NCBI GenBank assembly: GCA_035552155.1
Contig: DASZLX010000018.1
Span: 248,001 to 312,000, forward strand
Source of the DNA: DASXHY01 sp035552155
Lineage (GTDB): Bacteria; Verrucomicrobiota; Verrucomicrobiia; Limisphaerales; DASXHY01
Direction of reading: 5' to 3'
Length of the DNA: 64,000 bases
Position 1 is the stretch's first letter; each line of letters begins with the position of its first letter. The position numbers and the translations under genes were made by a program. Under the pieces are notes generated by a model that was not told the DNA's origin, did no database searches, and saw nothing but the letters and a program-made list of their open reading frames with translations. This document shows positions 18,323 through 27,262 of this stretch, piece after piece.

Positions 18323-18997
18323 TTATTTGTTTCGCCGGCGGACAATCCAAAGCCCGGCCATGCCCATGCCGAGCAGCGACAACATGCCCGGCTCGGGAAC
18401 ATTCGCCACCGACAGGCTTTGATACGTGATGGTGTACGGATCGGTGTAACCCGAGGTAGGATCGAATTCCAAATTGAAGGCGGTAATGGTCGAGGTGTCC
18501 AGTGGTCCGCCACCGTTTTGATCGTTCAGCGACCCGTAGATCGTGTAGGTGCCGGTGGTGTAATTGCCGTAATCCAGGAAACCGCCGGCCGTATTCTGGC
18601 CCGTCAAATGAACGAGGTGCGTGCCATCGGCAATGTCCACGCCCGGGTTCATCCAGAACGGCCCCGGCCCGGAAAGCGAATTGATGGTAAAGGTCAACTC
18701 GAACTGGTTCGCCCCGGAGGCGTTGATCGGTGAAGCAAAATTATAAGCTCCGCTGCCGTAACCCTCGGCGGTGACTTGGAAGCTGCCGGGGGTCGAGCCG
18801 GAAACGATGGTTGGCGAGTATCCGTTGCCGCCACCGATTACCTGGGACCCATCAGGGTTCCACTGGCCGTAGGTGGCCGAGAGGTTGAAATTTTGGAAGT
18901 TGCTCAGGAGATTGGTTTGCGCCTGCGCCGAGCTCATAAGTGACAAACTGCCTGCCACGGCCAGGATGCTCGCAAACCATTGCGGGTGTTTTTTCAT
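18323..18997 (-). CDS. PEP-CTERM sorting-domain protein
   Basis: 224 aa with a signal peptide (MKKHPQWFASILAVAGSLSLMSSAQA). The centre is a beta-rich jelly-roll-like region (QFELTFTINSL, THLVHLTGQNTAGGF). The C-terminus is a textbook PEP-CTERM signal: VPEPGMLSLLGMGMAGLWIV then RRRNK. Such proteins are processed by exosortase and are linked to extracellular polysaccharide or biofilm. The exosortase gene is not in the window. A copy of a 20-base motif shared with two neighbouring genes lies about 100 bases upstream of the start. Confidence 0.93.
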   Translation of the reverse strand: MKKHPQWFASILAVAGSLSLMSSAQAQTNLLSNFQNFNLSATYGQWNPDGSQVIGGGNGYSPTIVSGSTPGSFQVTAEGYGSGAYNFASPINASGANQFELTFTINSLSGPGPFWMNPGVDIADGTHLVHLTGQNTAGGFLDYGNYTTGTYTIYGSLNDQNGGGPLDTSTITAFNLEFDPTSGYTDPYTITYQSLSVANVPEPGMLSLLGMGMAGLWIVRRRNK

Positions 18998-19095
18998 ATT
19001 TTTGGGTTTGGGTTGGTGTCTGAAGTTCGGCTCGGGTGATGGTTGTTATTATTTGTGGAGCTTGGGAGATGGTAAAATTTGTAAAACATTCAACC

Positions 19096-19115
19096 AGTCG
19101 CATGAAGTGGTGACA
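19096..19115 (-). promoter_or_regulatory. Shared motif S, copy 1 (upstream of PEP-CTERM gene)
   Basis: Plus strand reads agtcgcatgaagtggtgaca. It matches 20204-20223 and 26257-26276 at AGTCGCAT and at the spaced A..TGG..AC. It lies about 99 bases upstream of the PEP-CTERM start, just before the stop of the pseudopilin-like gene. Confidence 0.6.
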
Positions 19116-19116
19116 G

Positions 19117-20088
19117 TCATTCCGGAGTAGTGTCCCATTGGACCGCGTCATAGGCGGGGGTGCTGATGGATTGATCGCTAATGACCGAGGTTCCGTAGGA
19201 CGTGGGCAGCGGTGTGTTCGGCGTAAAAACGCCGTAAAATTGTCCCCAGGTCAAACTGCTCGGGAGCGCCGGTGCCGCGTGGGTATCCGCGTAAATCACG
19301 TTCACGCGGTTGTTATGTTTGGCATAACAGGTTTGGAGGCGGCCGTTGTAGGGGTCGGATGAGGCGACCGAACCGCCGGATTTGCCGGACCAGACGGTGT
19401 CCAACCAGGCGCTGCCGCCCGCGCCGCCCTGGGAATCAGTGGAACCGCTGGAATCGGTCAAGGCCACAATGTCCGAAGGCTGCGAGACGATGCTTGATTT
19501 AAACGGTTTGGCATTTTGCATGGCGCCGTCGGGTCCTACGGCGCCGAAAACGCGACAATCATTGAAGGCGTAGGAGAGATAACCGGTCACGCTCGGGTCC
19601 CATTCGCCAGCAGCGGAGGTATAACTCAGTCCGCGATGCCGCTTGGGGCAAACCCAAACTTTGTTGTTCCCGAGGTAGGGTGCCATCAAGGGCGCGGGGG
19701 TGTTGGGCGCCCAGGTGGTCGCGCTGCGCCCGGAATTCCATTCGCCTCCGCACATTAATCCGTACTGATTCTTGTAAGGTCCCGGAAGCCACCAGTCTTT
19801 GGGTGACGGAAAATAGTCGTTGTTCTCGCCGGCATACATGGTGAAGCCGAGGCCAATCTGCTTGGTGTTGTTCAAGCAGGATGCCGCCTGGGCCTTCTCC
19901 TTGGCTTTGCTCAACGCGGGCAAAAGCATGGCGGCCAGGATGGCGATGATGGCGATGACGACGAGCAGCTCGATGAGCGTAAACCCGCCGCCAGCCACGG
20001 CCGCCCTTCTGACTCGGCACGAGACTGGCAACGGCTGGCTCTGGAAATTTTTACTTTGGGCAAATCCCGCCGCAACTGTCTGATTCAT
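19117..20088 (-). CDS. Prepilin-type N-terminal cleavage protein (DUF1559-like / H-X9-DG type)
   Basis: 323 aa from the ATG at 20088 (MNQTVAAGFAQ). The in-frame extension to 20154 lacks support. A longer-than-usual basic leader ends at GGG|FTLIELLVVIAIIAILAAMLLPALSKAKEKAQ, a prepilin peptidase site and helix. The globular part has the family pattern SCLNNTKQIGLGFTMYAGENNDYFP and a C-terminal KHNNRVNVIYADTHA motif. These proteins occur in dozens of copies in planctomycete and verrucomicrobial genomes and are thought to be surface pseudopilins of unknown role. It lies directly downstream of the LuxR-type regulator and carries motif S upstream. Confidence 0.9.
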   Translation of the reverse strand: MNQTVAAGFAQSKNFQSQPLPVSCRVRRAAVAGGGFTLIELLVVIAIIAILAAMLLPALSKAKEKAQAASCLNNTKQIGLGFTMYAGENNDYFPSPKDWWLPGPYKNQYGLMCGGEWNSGRSATTWAPNTPAPLMAPYLGNNKVWVCPKRHRGLSYTSAAGEWDPSVTGYLSYAFNDCRVFGAVGPDGAMQNAKPFKSSIVSQPSDIVALTDSSGSTDSQGGAGGSAWLDTVWSGKSGGSVASSDPYNGRLQTCYAKHNNRVNVIYADTHAAPALPSSLTWGQFYGVFTPNTPLPTSYGTSVISDQSISTPAYDAVQWDTTPE

Positions 20089-20203
20089 AATTTTCTTACC
20101 GTTTGCCACCGCCGGAAGCGGTTTCGCCCCTGCCCGCCCGCAGTAGACGCTCACAGGAAAGGCGATGATGCTTCCACCCTATAACCCGCCCCGCCGGCTC
20201 TGT

Positions 20204-20223
20204 AGTCGCATAAATTGGCGACG
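20204..20223 (-). promoter_or_regulatory. Shared motif S, copy 2 (upstream of pseudopilin-like gene)
   Basis: Plus strand reads agtcgcataaattggcgacg. It shares AGTCGCAT and A.TGG..AC with the copies at 19096 and 26257. It lies about 116 bases upstream of the pseudopilin-like start and 5 bases beyond the end of the response-regulator gene. Confidence 0.6.
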
Positions 20224-20228
20224 AGCGA

Positions 20229-20855
20229 TTAGAGCCTCAAATACTTGGCCACCGCCTCGGTGCGCGATTGGACGTGGAGTTTTTCGTAAACACGCCGAAG
20301 ATGCGTGCGAATGGTGTCGATACTGATTTCCAGTTGGTCGGCGATTTGTTTATAAGTCAGCCCTTTGGCGAGACAGTCCAGAACAGCTTGTTCGCGAGGT
20401 GAAAGATGCGGCTGTTTTTCACTGGCGGCGGCCTTGGCCTTTTGAAAGGAGGCAACCACTTTTCGCGCGATGGAATTCGACATGGGCGAGCCGCCGGCAT
20501 AGACCTCGCGAATCGCCTGGAGCAGCCTGGTGGGACTCAACCGTTTCAAAAGATAACCACTGGCGCCGGCGGCCAGCGCGCGAAAAATTTGGTCGCTGTC
20601 CTCGTAAACCGTGAGCATCACAATGAGGACATCGGGCATCACTTTTTTCAACCGTTCAACGCATTCGATTCCGCCCATGCCCGGCATGTTGATGTCCATC
20701 AGCACCACGTCCGGACGGTCACCGGGCAAACGTTGCAGGCCGATATCGGCGCTGCCGTACGCGCTCACGCACTTGAAACCGGGCGAGCCGTTGATGAAGG
20801 TCGTGATGGACTCGCGCAGTTCTTTTTCGTCGTCGATGATGGAAACTGAAATCAT
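20229..20855 (-). CDS. NarL/LuxR-type response regulator
   Basis: 208 aa from the ATG at 20855 (MISVSIIDDEKEL). Residues 1-120 are a receiver domain with acidic residues D8/D9, phosphoacceptor D54 in VVLMDINMPG, and Lys in GYLLKR. Residues about 140-205 are a LuxR helix-turn-helix (LSPREQAVLDCLAKGLTYKQIADQLEISIDTIRTHLRRVYEKL). The start overlaps the stop of the upstream kinase by four bases (ATGA), so the two form a translationally coupled pair. It is the most likely protein to bind motif S. Confidence 0.95.
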   Translation of the reverse strand: MISVSIIDDEKELRESITTFINGSPGFKCVSAYGSADIGLQRLPGDRPDVVLMDINMPGMGGIECVERLKKVMPDVLIVMLTVYEDSDQIFRALAAGASGYLLKRLSPTRLLQAIREVYAGGSPMSNSIARKVVASFQKAKAAASEKQPHLSPREQAVLDCLAKGLTYKQIADQLEISIDTIRTHLRRVYEKLHVQSRTEAVAKYLRL

Positions 20856-23800
20856 AGAGTGTTGGATTTTTCCGTGGGCAGGAGAAAAACGAAGCGGACA
20901 CACGTGCCGCCGGCGGGCTTCGACTCGATCAGGCAATCGCCCCCGATGCCGGCCATGCGCTGGCGCATGTTGATGAGCCCGTTGCCCGGGGAAGCCGGTT
21001 CGTCTCCGTTTATTTTTCCCGAGCCGGAGGCAATTCCCCTGCCGTTGTCCGTCACGGTGATGTTGAAGGTGGTGGCGCTGCAGGAGATGGAAACTTTCGC
21101 GTGGGTGGCGCCGGAGTGTTTCAGGATGTTGGTGAAGGACTCATGGACGGCCAGAAACAGATGGTGGCGCGCCTGCGAGGAAACGGAACAGGCGGGCAGT
21201 TCCGCCGGCATGTCCACTTCGCATTCGATGCCGGTCAATTGAAAATAATCCTGGGCGTACTGGCCGAGATAAGAGGCGACGTGTTCGAGCGTGTCGTTCT
21301 GGGGATTGACGGCCCAGACAATTTCGTCCAGCGAATGGAGGACGTCGCGGGCGGCATCGGAAATAGAAGCGATTTGTTCCCGCAATTCACCGGGAGCCGT
21401 GGCGCCGCGCCGCGCGTGTTCGCTCAGGAAGGAGATGCGGCACAACTTCGCGCCCATTTCATCATGCAAATCCTGGGCGATGCGCGTGCGTTCGCGCTCG
21501 AGCGCCCGCTCCTGCTCCAGCCGTTTCATCCGCAGTTGCAGCCGTTTTTTCTCCGCGATTCGCGCTCCACCGCCCACGAGGACGAGAACGAAAACGGCGC
21601 CGGAGGCGAGCACCCACCACGCCTGCCAAAAATGCCGCGCAACATTCAGGCCGAGACTGGCACCAGCCGGGTTCCAAACGCCTTCGCTGTTGCCGGCGGT
21701 CACGCGGAAGTGATATTCCCCGGGCGGAACGTAATTGTAAAAAGCCGCGCGCCGCGTTCCGGCGTCCGACCAATCGGTATCGAGGCCCTCGAGTTGATAG
21801 CGGAAATGGGTTTGTTCCGGGGCGTCGAAACTCGGCGCGGTGTATTGGAATTCAAACTGGTGCCGGCCCGGGGGAATGCGGAGCATCGCACCGGACGTTC
21901 CACCACCGCGCCGTTCGTGAAAAGCCGGGACCGATTTGCCATCGATGAGCACATTTTCCAAAACGGCCATCGGCGGCGGGGCGGCAGGAGCCAAATGCCG
22001 CGGGTTGAGCACGACGACGCCTTTCAAGGTCGAGAACCAAACCAGGCCGGAACGTGTTTTCAAGCCTGCCGGAAAAAAGCCGCTGGTGCATTCCTCCGAA
22101 AGCATCCCTTCGGCCTTGCCATAAACGTGCGGAAAAACGTTCGAAATGGTACCGTCCGCCAATTCGTCCAATTCGCGTTTGCCGATGCAGGCCACGCCGT
22201 GATTGCCGCCCAGCCACAGACGGCCGTCGTCGTCTTCCTGAATTTGCGAGATGGTGTCATCGAGCAATCCTTCGCGGCTGGTGAACGTCACGATGCGACC
22301 GTCGCGCCACCGGCCCAGGCCGCCGTCGGCCGTGCCGATCCAAAGCGTGTTGCGAGACCTGGAGTAAAGAACACGAATGGAATCGCTCCCCAAACCATTG
22401 CGTTTATCGTAGTGAGACCAGCTTTCGTCCTTGAAGCGATACAACCCGTCGCCATCAGTTCCCACCCAAACAGAGCTTTCCAGCGAGGTGACGATGACGG
22501 TCACTGGTTTGGATTGGGAAAAATTCGTCGGTTGAACCCATTTCCCCAGGGACAATTTCCACAACTGACCCTCTTGCGTGCCGGCCCAGATATTGCCTTT
22601 CAAATCTTCCGCCAGTGAAATGATTCTCACGTTCGGCAACGGGAAAAGCCGGCTTTCGTCGGCGATGGCCTGAGGATCCTTGAAGTGCAGCAACCCTTCT
22701 TCGCAGGCAACCCAACAACTGCGGTCGGCGGCCACCAGCAAAGCGCCAACGGCGTCGTCGTGTGGCGACAATCCGGCGGCGGTCAAATGATTGAAGGCCC
22801 TCCCTTCCCAGCGATACAGGCCTTCATGAGGCTTGGCCGCCCAGACGACGCCGGGGGCGACTTCGGCGAGGCCGCGCACGGGGCCGTACCCGAGTCCTTC
22901 ATTCTGGCTGAAAACGAAAACGTCCTGGCGCTGCAGCCGGTTCAGCGCCGATTCGCTGCCGACCCAGAGCTTTCCCTCGCGATCCACGAACAGCGCGGTG
23001 ACGAGATTGTCCGCCAGGCCGCTGCCGGCGTTGACGGCCGTCAGCCGGCCGTTTTTGAATTGGAAAAGTCCTTCACTGACGGAGCCCGCCCAAATCGTCC
23101 CATCCGGTTCTTCGGCCAACGCCGCCACGTAAGAATGCTCTGAATGGCGCGGAATGCGATAACGCCGCCACTGCCCGCCTTCGCGGCACAAAACGAAATC
23201 GCCGGCCGCGCCAATCCACAATCTCCCGCCAGCGTCCACCAGCAGGCAATGCGGGTCTTGGAGTAAAGTATTGACCGAAGAATCGGACAATTGGCTCCAG
23301 TTGCCGTCTTGAAAATGGAAGATGCCGGTTCCGGCGATGCCCATCCAGATTGTGCCGTGAGAATCTTTGGCGAGGGCGGCGATGGATTTTCCGCGGAATG
23401 AGGCGCTGGTGTCCAGCGATGCGGCGCGCCCATCTTTCCAGAGCGCCAGGCCGTTTTGGGTGCCAATCCACAAGCGGCCATCCCGATCTTCCGCCAGCGC
23501 ATTGATCGAATCGGACGGAAGGCCATCGTGAACGGTGTAATTAAAAAATTGCCCGTCGCGATAGCAGGTCAAGCCGTTGCTGGCGGTGCCGACCCACAGC
23601 GTTCCGTCGCGGTCACCCAGCAAGGCGCGAACCGGGCCGGGCGGGAGGCCGGGTATGGCATTGAAAGAAGTGAAATGCACCCCGTCAAACCGGCTGAGGC
23701 CGTCATCGCTGCCGAGCCAAAGGTAGCCGTCCCCGGTTTGGGCGAGGGCGCGAAGGGAATTGTGCGGCATGCCTTGCTCTCTCTGCCACGAGCGAAAACT

Positions 23801-24592
23801 CAATGGCGCGCCGCCCATGCCGCCCGGCAGGGAGACACCTGGTTTGGCGCTGCTGGTGTCCACGAAATCACTGAAGGAGGTGGCGATGGCCATGTCGCTG
23901 AATATCCAGCCACCCCCGCCGCCGCCGTGCCGCAGACGGACTTCATCGAACGACGCATCAGCGTTGAAACGCGTGGTCAGCGTGTCGGCCTGGTAAACCT
24001 CATTCGCGCCTGGGCCGAGGTCGGGGTCGAGCCAGACCGTCACGAGATCGTCGCCACCAGCGATATATTGAACTTTGAAAACGATGGTTCTTTCGACGCC
24101 GCGATGGGGAAATTCATAGCTGGACGCATTGCCGCCTACCGCCGGCTCCGGCTTGCTCGATCGCAAATCGATGTAGCTCCCCTTGGAGGCTTCGGTCACG
24201 TCGTCGCGGCCGAGAAACGCGCTGTAGGCCCAAGCCTTGGAGGCGTTGCCGACGCCGACGCGTTCGGCATCGGCCTCATATAATTCGAACGCGGCGAAAT
24301 ATTCTTCGGTGGTGATGTCGGACAGCGGGTTTAAGTGAAATTTGAAATAGAGGGTGTCGTTGGCGGTGTCGTCCCTTTTGACCGCGCCACCGACAATGTC
24401 AGCGCCGTTGCCGGTATCGTGAGCCAGGGTTGAGCCGGAATCGCTCCATAAGATGACCGCCGAGGATGGAAGAATCGAAAACAGAAGCAGACACGCGGTC
24501 AAACACGCGGCCATGCGTCCGCGCAGCAAACGCTTTTCCGGCGGCGGACCCGACCAGCCAGCCGAGCGGGGAGCAACTCGATCCAGAAACAT
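20852..24592 (-). CDS. Propeller-type sensor histidine kinase with an unusual N-terminal beta domain
   Basis: 1246 aa. A signal segment (MAACLTACLLLFSILPSSA, residues 27-45) is followed by about 200 residues resembling a LamG/jelly-roll exoprotein domain (GSYIDLRSSKPEP, DEVRLRHGGGGGGWIFSDMAIATSF). Next come about 14 two-component-regulator propeller repeats (DGYLWLGSDDGLSRFDG, DGTLWVGTASNGL...), a Y_Y_Y domain (FRYQLEGLDTDWSDAG), a transmembrane helix (WWVLASGAVFVLVLVGGGA) and a NarX-like kinase core. The phosphoacceptor is H1043 in IAQDLHDEMGAKL, and the ATPase domain carries TDNGRGIASGSG. In related systems the propeller senses polysaccharide breakdown products. It is coupled to the response regulator and lies 57 bases after the GH99-like gene. 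Confidence 0.94.
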   Translation of the reverse strand: MFLDRVAPRSAGWSGPPPEKRLLRGRMAACLTACLLLFSILPSSAVILWSDSGSTLAHDTGNGADIVGGAVKRDDTANDTLYFKFHLNPLSDITTEEYFAAFELYEADAERVGVGNASKAWAYSAFLGRDDVTEASKGSYIDLRSSKPEPAVGGNASSYEFPHRGVERTIVFKVQYIAGGDDLVTVWLDPDLGPGANEVYQADTLTTRFNADASFDEVRLRHGGGGGGWIFSDMAIATSFSDFVDTSSAKPGVSLPGGMGGAPLSFRSWQREQGMPHNSLRALAQTGDGYLWLGSDDGLSRFDGVHFTSFNAIPGLPPGPVRALLGDRDGTLWVGTASNGLTCYRDGQFFNYTVHDGLPSDSINALAEDRDGRLWIGTQNGLALWKDGRAASLDTSASFRGKSIAALAKDSHGTIWMGIAGTGIFHFQDGNWSQLSDSSVNTLLQDPHCLLVDAGGRLWIGAAGDFVLCREGGQWRRYRIPRHSEHSYVAALAEEPDGTIWAGSVSEGLFQFKNGRLTAVNAGSGLADNLVTALFVDREGKLWVGSESALNRLQRQDVFVFSQNEGLGYGPVRGLAEVAPGVVWAAKPHEGLYRWEGRAFNHLTAAGLSPHDDAVGALLVAADRSCWVACEEGLLHFKDPQAIADESRLFPLPNVRIISLAEDLKGNIWAGTQEGQLWKLSLGKWVQPTNFSQSKPVTVIVTSLESSVWVGTDGDGLYRFKDESWSHYDKRNGLGSDSIRVLYSRSRNTLWIGTADGGLGRWRDGRIVTFTSREGLLDDTISQIQEDDDGRLWLGGNHGVACIGKRELDELADGTISNVFPHVYGKAEGMLSEECTSGFFPAGLKTRSGLVWFSTLKGVVVLNPRHLAPAAPPPMAVLENVLIDGKSVPAFHERRGGGTSGAMLRIPPGRHQFEFQYTAPSFDAPEQTHFRYQLEGLDTDWSDAGTRRAAFYNYVPPGEYHFRVTAGNSEGVWNPAGASLGLNVARHFWQAWWVLASGAVFVLVLVGGGARIAEKKRLQLRMKRLEQERALERERTRIAQDLHDEMGAKLCRISFLSEHARRGATAPGELREQIASISDAARDVLHSLDEIVWAVNPQNDTLEHVASYLGQYAQDYFQLTGIECEVDMPAELPACSVSSQARHHLFLAVHESFTNILKHSGATHAKVSISCSATTFNITVTDNGRGIASGSGKINGDEPASPGNGLINMRQRMAGIGGDCLIESKPAGGTCVRFVFLLPTEKSNTL

Positions 24593-24649
24593 GATTCGCT
24601 TACTTGATCGTATTATGTGCGCGAGCCCCGCCGAAACAAGCCGGGAATA

Positions 24650-26101
24650 TTACGGTGGCGAGGCCTGCACTTTGAAAAAGGCCGCGCCGCTGTCCGCTGA
24701 AACCGGAATGCTGAACATCATCTGATTTGTGCTGGCAGCAAGCGAATCAACGGTCCGCCAGGTGGCGGCGGAAAGATTGGACGAGGTCTGGACCTGGGCG
24801 CCGTTGGAAAAAATAAATCCGCCCACGGAAAACTCCAGCAGTCCGCCGGTGAGTGAAAAGTTGTAGATGACGGGGAGGCTGGCTTCCATCCCGTGCAATT
24901 GAAGATTCGCCGCGTTTAAATTGGCGGACACAATATTGGTGAAGGCGCGGTCCAGTTCGGCGGACACCAACCGGTTCGCCGAATATTGCCGGCGCAAATT
25001 GAAAAAGCGGGTCGCAATCGCCAGGTCGTTGGTGTGGTACGAAAAACCGGTGTCGAGGTATTGCCGACGCAAGTCCTGCATGACACCCAGGTCACGCACA
25101 TTATAATCCGCGGTCGGCTCCACGATGGTGCCTTCGCCGTAATCGTTCCAGGTCACGATTTGCACGATGGCGGATTGATTCGTCAGCGCGCGCGACAAGG
25201 TGTTGCGGAAGGTGGCGCCGCTCGCATCGTCGAGATAACCATACGACGAGCCCACTCCCGCCTGTTGGTAAATATCGTGAAAACGCGGGAAGGCGCTGCT
25301 GATAAACGCGGGCCACGCGGCGCCATTTTGTTGAAAGCTGTTGAGATAACTGTCGAGGGCGGCCGGGGCCAGGACACCATTGTTCGTCTGGCTCATCCAC
25401 ATGGGTGGCCAATCGAAGGCGCCCGCCCCCACCGGCAGGCGGTTGTCTTCGGTGAAAAAAGCGGGCGCATTGCTCAAGACGGAAAATATCGTCTGCCATT
25501 GCGAATTGTTCTTGAAATACTGCGGCCCGAAGTTCAATAGCACCGGTTGATTGTTCCATCGCAGATAGCCCGGGTCGGAAAAATAATTCGTCTGGACATA
25601 CAACATCGTTTGTTGCGCGTGCAGAATCGCGTTTGCCGCTGTAATATATCCGCCGTTGATCTCCTGCTGGATGGTTTGGTCTTCGTAACAGAGGCAGAAT
25701 TTCAATCCCGCCTTGCGGGCATATTCGAAGAGCGCCGCCGTCCGCTGATTGTTGATTCCGTAATCGTTGTAATTATCCGGCCCATACCAATCGACGATGA
25801 TGCCGTCGATGCCGGCCAGTTTCATAAGCAGCACGTGGTACTCGAGCAACGCCGAATCATCCGAATCATAGGGGCCGACCTGCGGATAATACCAGGAAGC
25901 AATTTGCCTTTGGCCGGAGGAATTCGTCGAATCCGGATTGAAATGGTTCATGGTCCAATGCCAGCCCCAGCTCGAACTGAAGGGTTTGCCCACGAACCAG
26001 GGCATGTAATGGACCATGACCGGCTTCGGGGCGGTCGCGAATGATTGCGGCGCGAGCCCGAGCAGGACACCCAACAACGAACAAATACTTCTCAGCTTCA
26101 T
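24650..26101 (-). CDS. Secreted GH99/GH71-like glycoside hydrolase, paralogue 2
   Basis: 483 aa from the ATG at 26101, which gives a good signal peptide (MKLRSICSLLGVLLGLAPQSFA). The barrel is nearly the same as in the protein at 15409-16638: PVMVHYMPWFVGKPF, GIDGIIVDWYGPD, CLCYEDQTIQQEI, WNDYGEGTIVEPT. As in that paralogue, one canonical GH99 Glu is Asp. It has an additional C-terminal beta module of about 90 residues (VIYNFSLTGGLLEFSVGGFIFSNGAQV...). It is the first gene of the minus-strand block and probably cotranscribed with the kinase pair. Motif S lies about 156 bases upstream. Confidence 0.83.
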   Translation of the reverse strand: MKLRSICSLLGVLLGLAPQSFATAPKPVMVHYMPWFVGKPFSSSWGWHWTMNHFNPDSTNSSGQRQIASWYYPQVGPYDSDDSALLEYHVLLMKLAGIDGIIVDWYGPDNYNDYGINNQRTAALFEYARKAGLKFCLCYEDQTIQQEINGGYITAANAILHAQQTMLYVQTNYFSDPGYLRWNNQPVLLNFGPQYFKNNSQWQTIFSVLSNAPAFFTEDNRLPVGAGAFDWPPMWMSQTNNGVLAPAALDSYLNSFQQNGAAWPAFISSAFPRFHDIYQQAGVGSSYGYLDDASGATFRNTLSRALTNQSAIVQIVTWNDYGEGTIVEPTADYNVRDLGVMQDLRRQYLDTGFSYHTNDLAIATRFFNLRRQYSANRLVSAELDRAFTNIVSANLNAANLQLHGMEASLPVIYNFSLTGGLLEFSVGGFIFSNGAQVQTSSNLSAATWRTVDSLAASTNQMMFSIPVSADSGAAFFKVQASPP

Positions 26102-26426
26102 GACAATGCACAACCGGCGCGGCGAAAAGTTCCCGTCCAAACGACGCCCATTAGCCCTATCGCACAGCCCCAGGCTGTTCTGATTGCAAATGGTTTTCTT
26201 ATTTAATGTTGCGTCAGTTTTCCACGAACAGATTAAGCGGACGGTGGTTCACAGGTAGTCGCATGGAGTGGTTACATGCGAGATTATTCCGGGAACGTTT
26301 CCCCGAAGAATCAAATGGCAATAGACGGCAGAAGCGTGGACTCCGTGGGGATATAGAAAGGCGCAGAATTAATTCCGCGCGGCGAGGAGGGGCGTATTTA
26401 ACTCAATCAAAAACCTGCCCGGCCGG
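26102..26426. other. Intergenic region upstream of GH99-like paralogue 2 (325 bases)
   Basis: Contains motif S at 26257-26276. I see no gene or other clear structure. It also forms the downstream flank of the small lipoprotein gene. Confidence 0.5.
26257..26276 (-). promoter_or_regulatory. Shared motif S, copy 3 (upstream of GH99-like paralogue 2)
   Basis: Plus strand reads agtcgcatggagtggttaca. It is closest to copy 1 at 19096 (16 of 20 positions). It lies about 156 bases upstream of the GH99-like start and has the same orientation relative to its gene as the other two copies. Confidence 0.6.
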
Positions 26427-26723
26427 TCATTTTTGCTTTTCCGGAAGGATGATGCTGGTCGCGTTGGTGATGCCTCCGTTCGTCTTTCCCACTTCATTCA
26501 CATACACGGCGATGATGTTACTGGAATAAACGGCGCTCGGTTGGTCTCCGTCGCGCGAGGTTGGGCTTAAACGGCTGGCGGGAATGCTTTCCACCGTGAC
26601 CTTGTATTTCGGTGCCTGCTCTGAACTTTGGAGGTCGTTCGAGGCGTGGTTCCGGCTTGACTGACAACCGGCGCCGATGACGAGCGCGGCTGCCAGGGCC
26701 GCAAGGGAAATGGTGTTTTTCAT
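26427..26723 (-). CDS. Small lipoprotein of unknown function
   Basis: 98 aa from the ATG at 26723. A lipoprotein signal (MKNTISLAALAAALVIGAGC) has its lipobox Cys at residue 20. The mature 79 residues are polar (YKVTVESIPASRLSPTSRDG, SSNIIAVYVNEVGKTNGG) with no recognisable domain. Starts farther upstream in the frame would bury the signal peptide and are rejected. No neighbouring gene suggests a role. Confidence 0.7.
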   Translation of the reverse strand: MKNTISLAALAAALVIGAGCQSSRNHASNDLQSSEQAPKYKVTVESIPASRLSPTSRDGDQPSAVYSSNIIAVYVNEVGKTNGGITNATSIILPEKQK

Positions 26724-27004
26724 AGCGTTCTGGTTGAACCTTGCCTCCCCGGTTTGACGCTTCCATGGGGTGATGTGGGCAAAGTCTCCGGCTAATGCAC
26801 CCATTAACACGCGCTCACGCGGCGCGTCCTTCAACTCCCAGCCAGCCGAAACTCCCCGGGCCAACCCGGGCAGGCCCCCCGTATGTTTCCAGGGCGGCTC
26901 CGTTATGAAACGGACAACGAATTATTTGCCTCGTCCCGATCTGCGCGTGATACTGGGGCGCCAAACCAATTCATGGGCGAAAAATTTAAGGTGAGATCAC
27001 GCAT

Positions 27005-27262
27005 ATGAAAATTCTGTTGCAACACAGCCGGACCCTGCTCTACCTGCGCGCGGATGGATCCTGGACCCGGCGCCACACCGAAGCGCGTAACTTTCTCGAT
27101 TCGCAGACGGCGATCATTTTCGCCTTTGAACGACAAATGTTGGACGTTTACATCACGGTGAAATTTCCCGGCGACTCCGAGACCGTGGCGGTTCCGCTGC
27201 CGGCCGACCGACCGGCGGTGGCAACAATTGATTTGTCCGACGGCGCTCACGCCCGCGCCTGA
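27005..27262 (+). CDS. Small conserved-looking protein of unknown function
   Basis: 85 aa (MKILLQHSRTLLYLRADGSW...). A good ribosome-binding site (aaggtgag, 26988-26995) lies nine bases before the ATG, which supports translation. There is no signal peptide and no domain I recognise. The sequence looks like a compact beta/alpha fold (TEARNFLDSQTAIIFAFERQ, DVYITVKFPGDSETVAVPLP). Its last 16 bases overlap the end of the convergent RsbU-type gene. Similar small ORFs could be stress-related, but that is speculation. Confidence 0.6.
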   Translation: MKILLQHSRTLLYLRADGSWTRRHTEARNFLDSQTAIIFAFERQMLDVYITVKFPGDSETVAVPLPADRPAVATIDLSDGAHARA

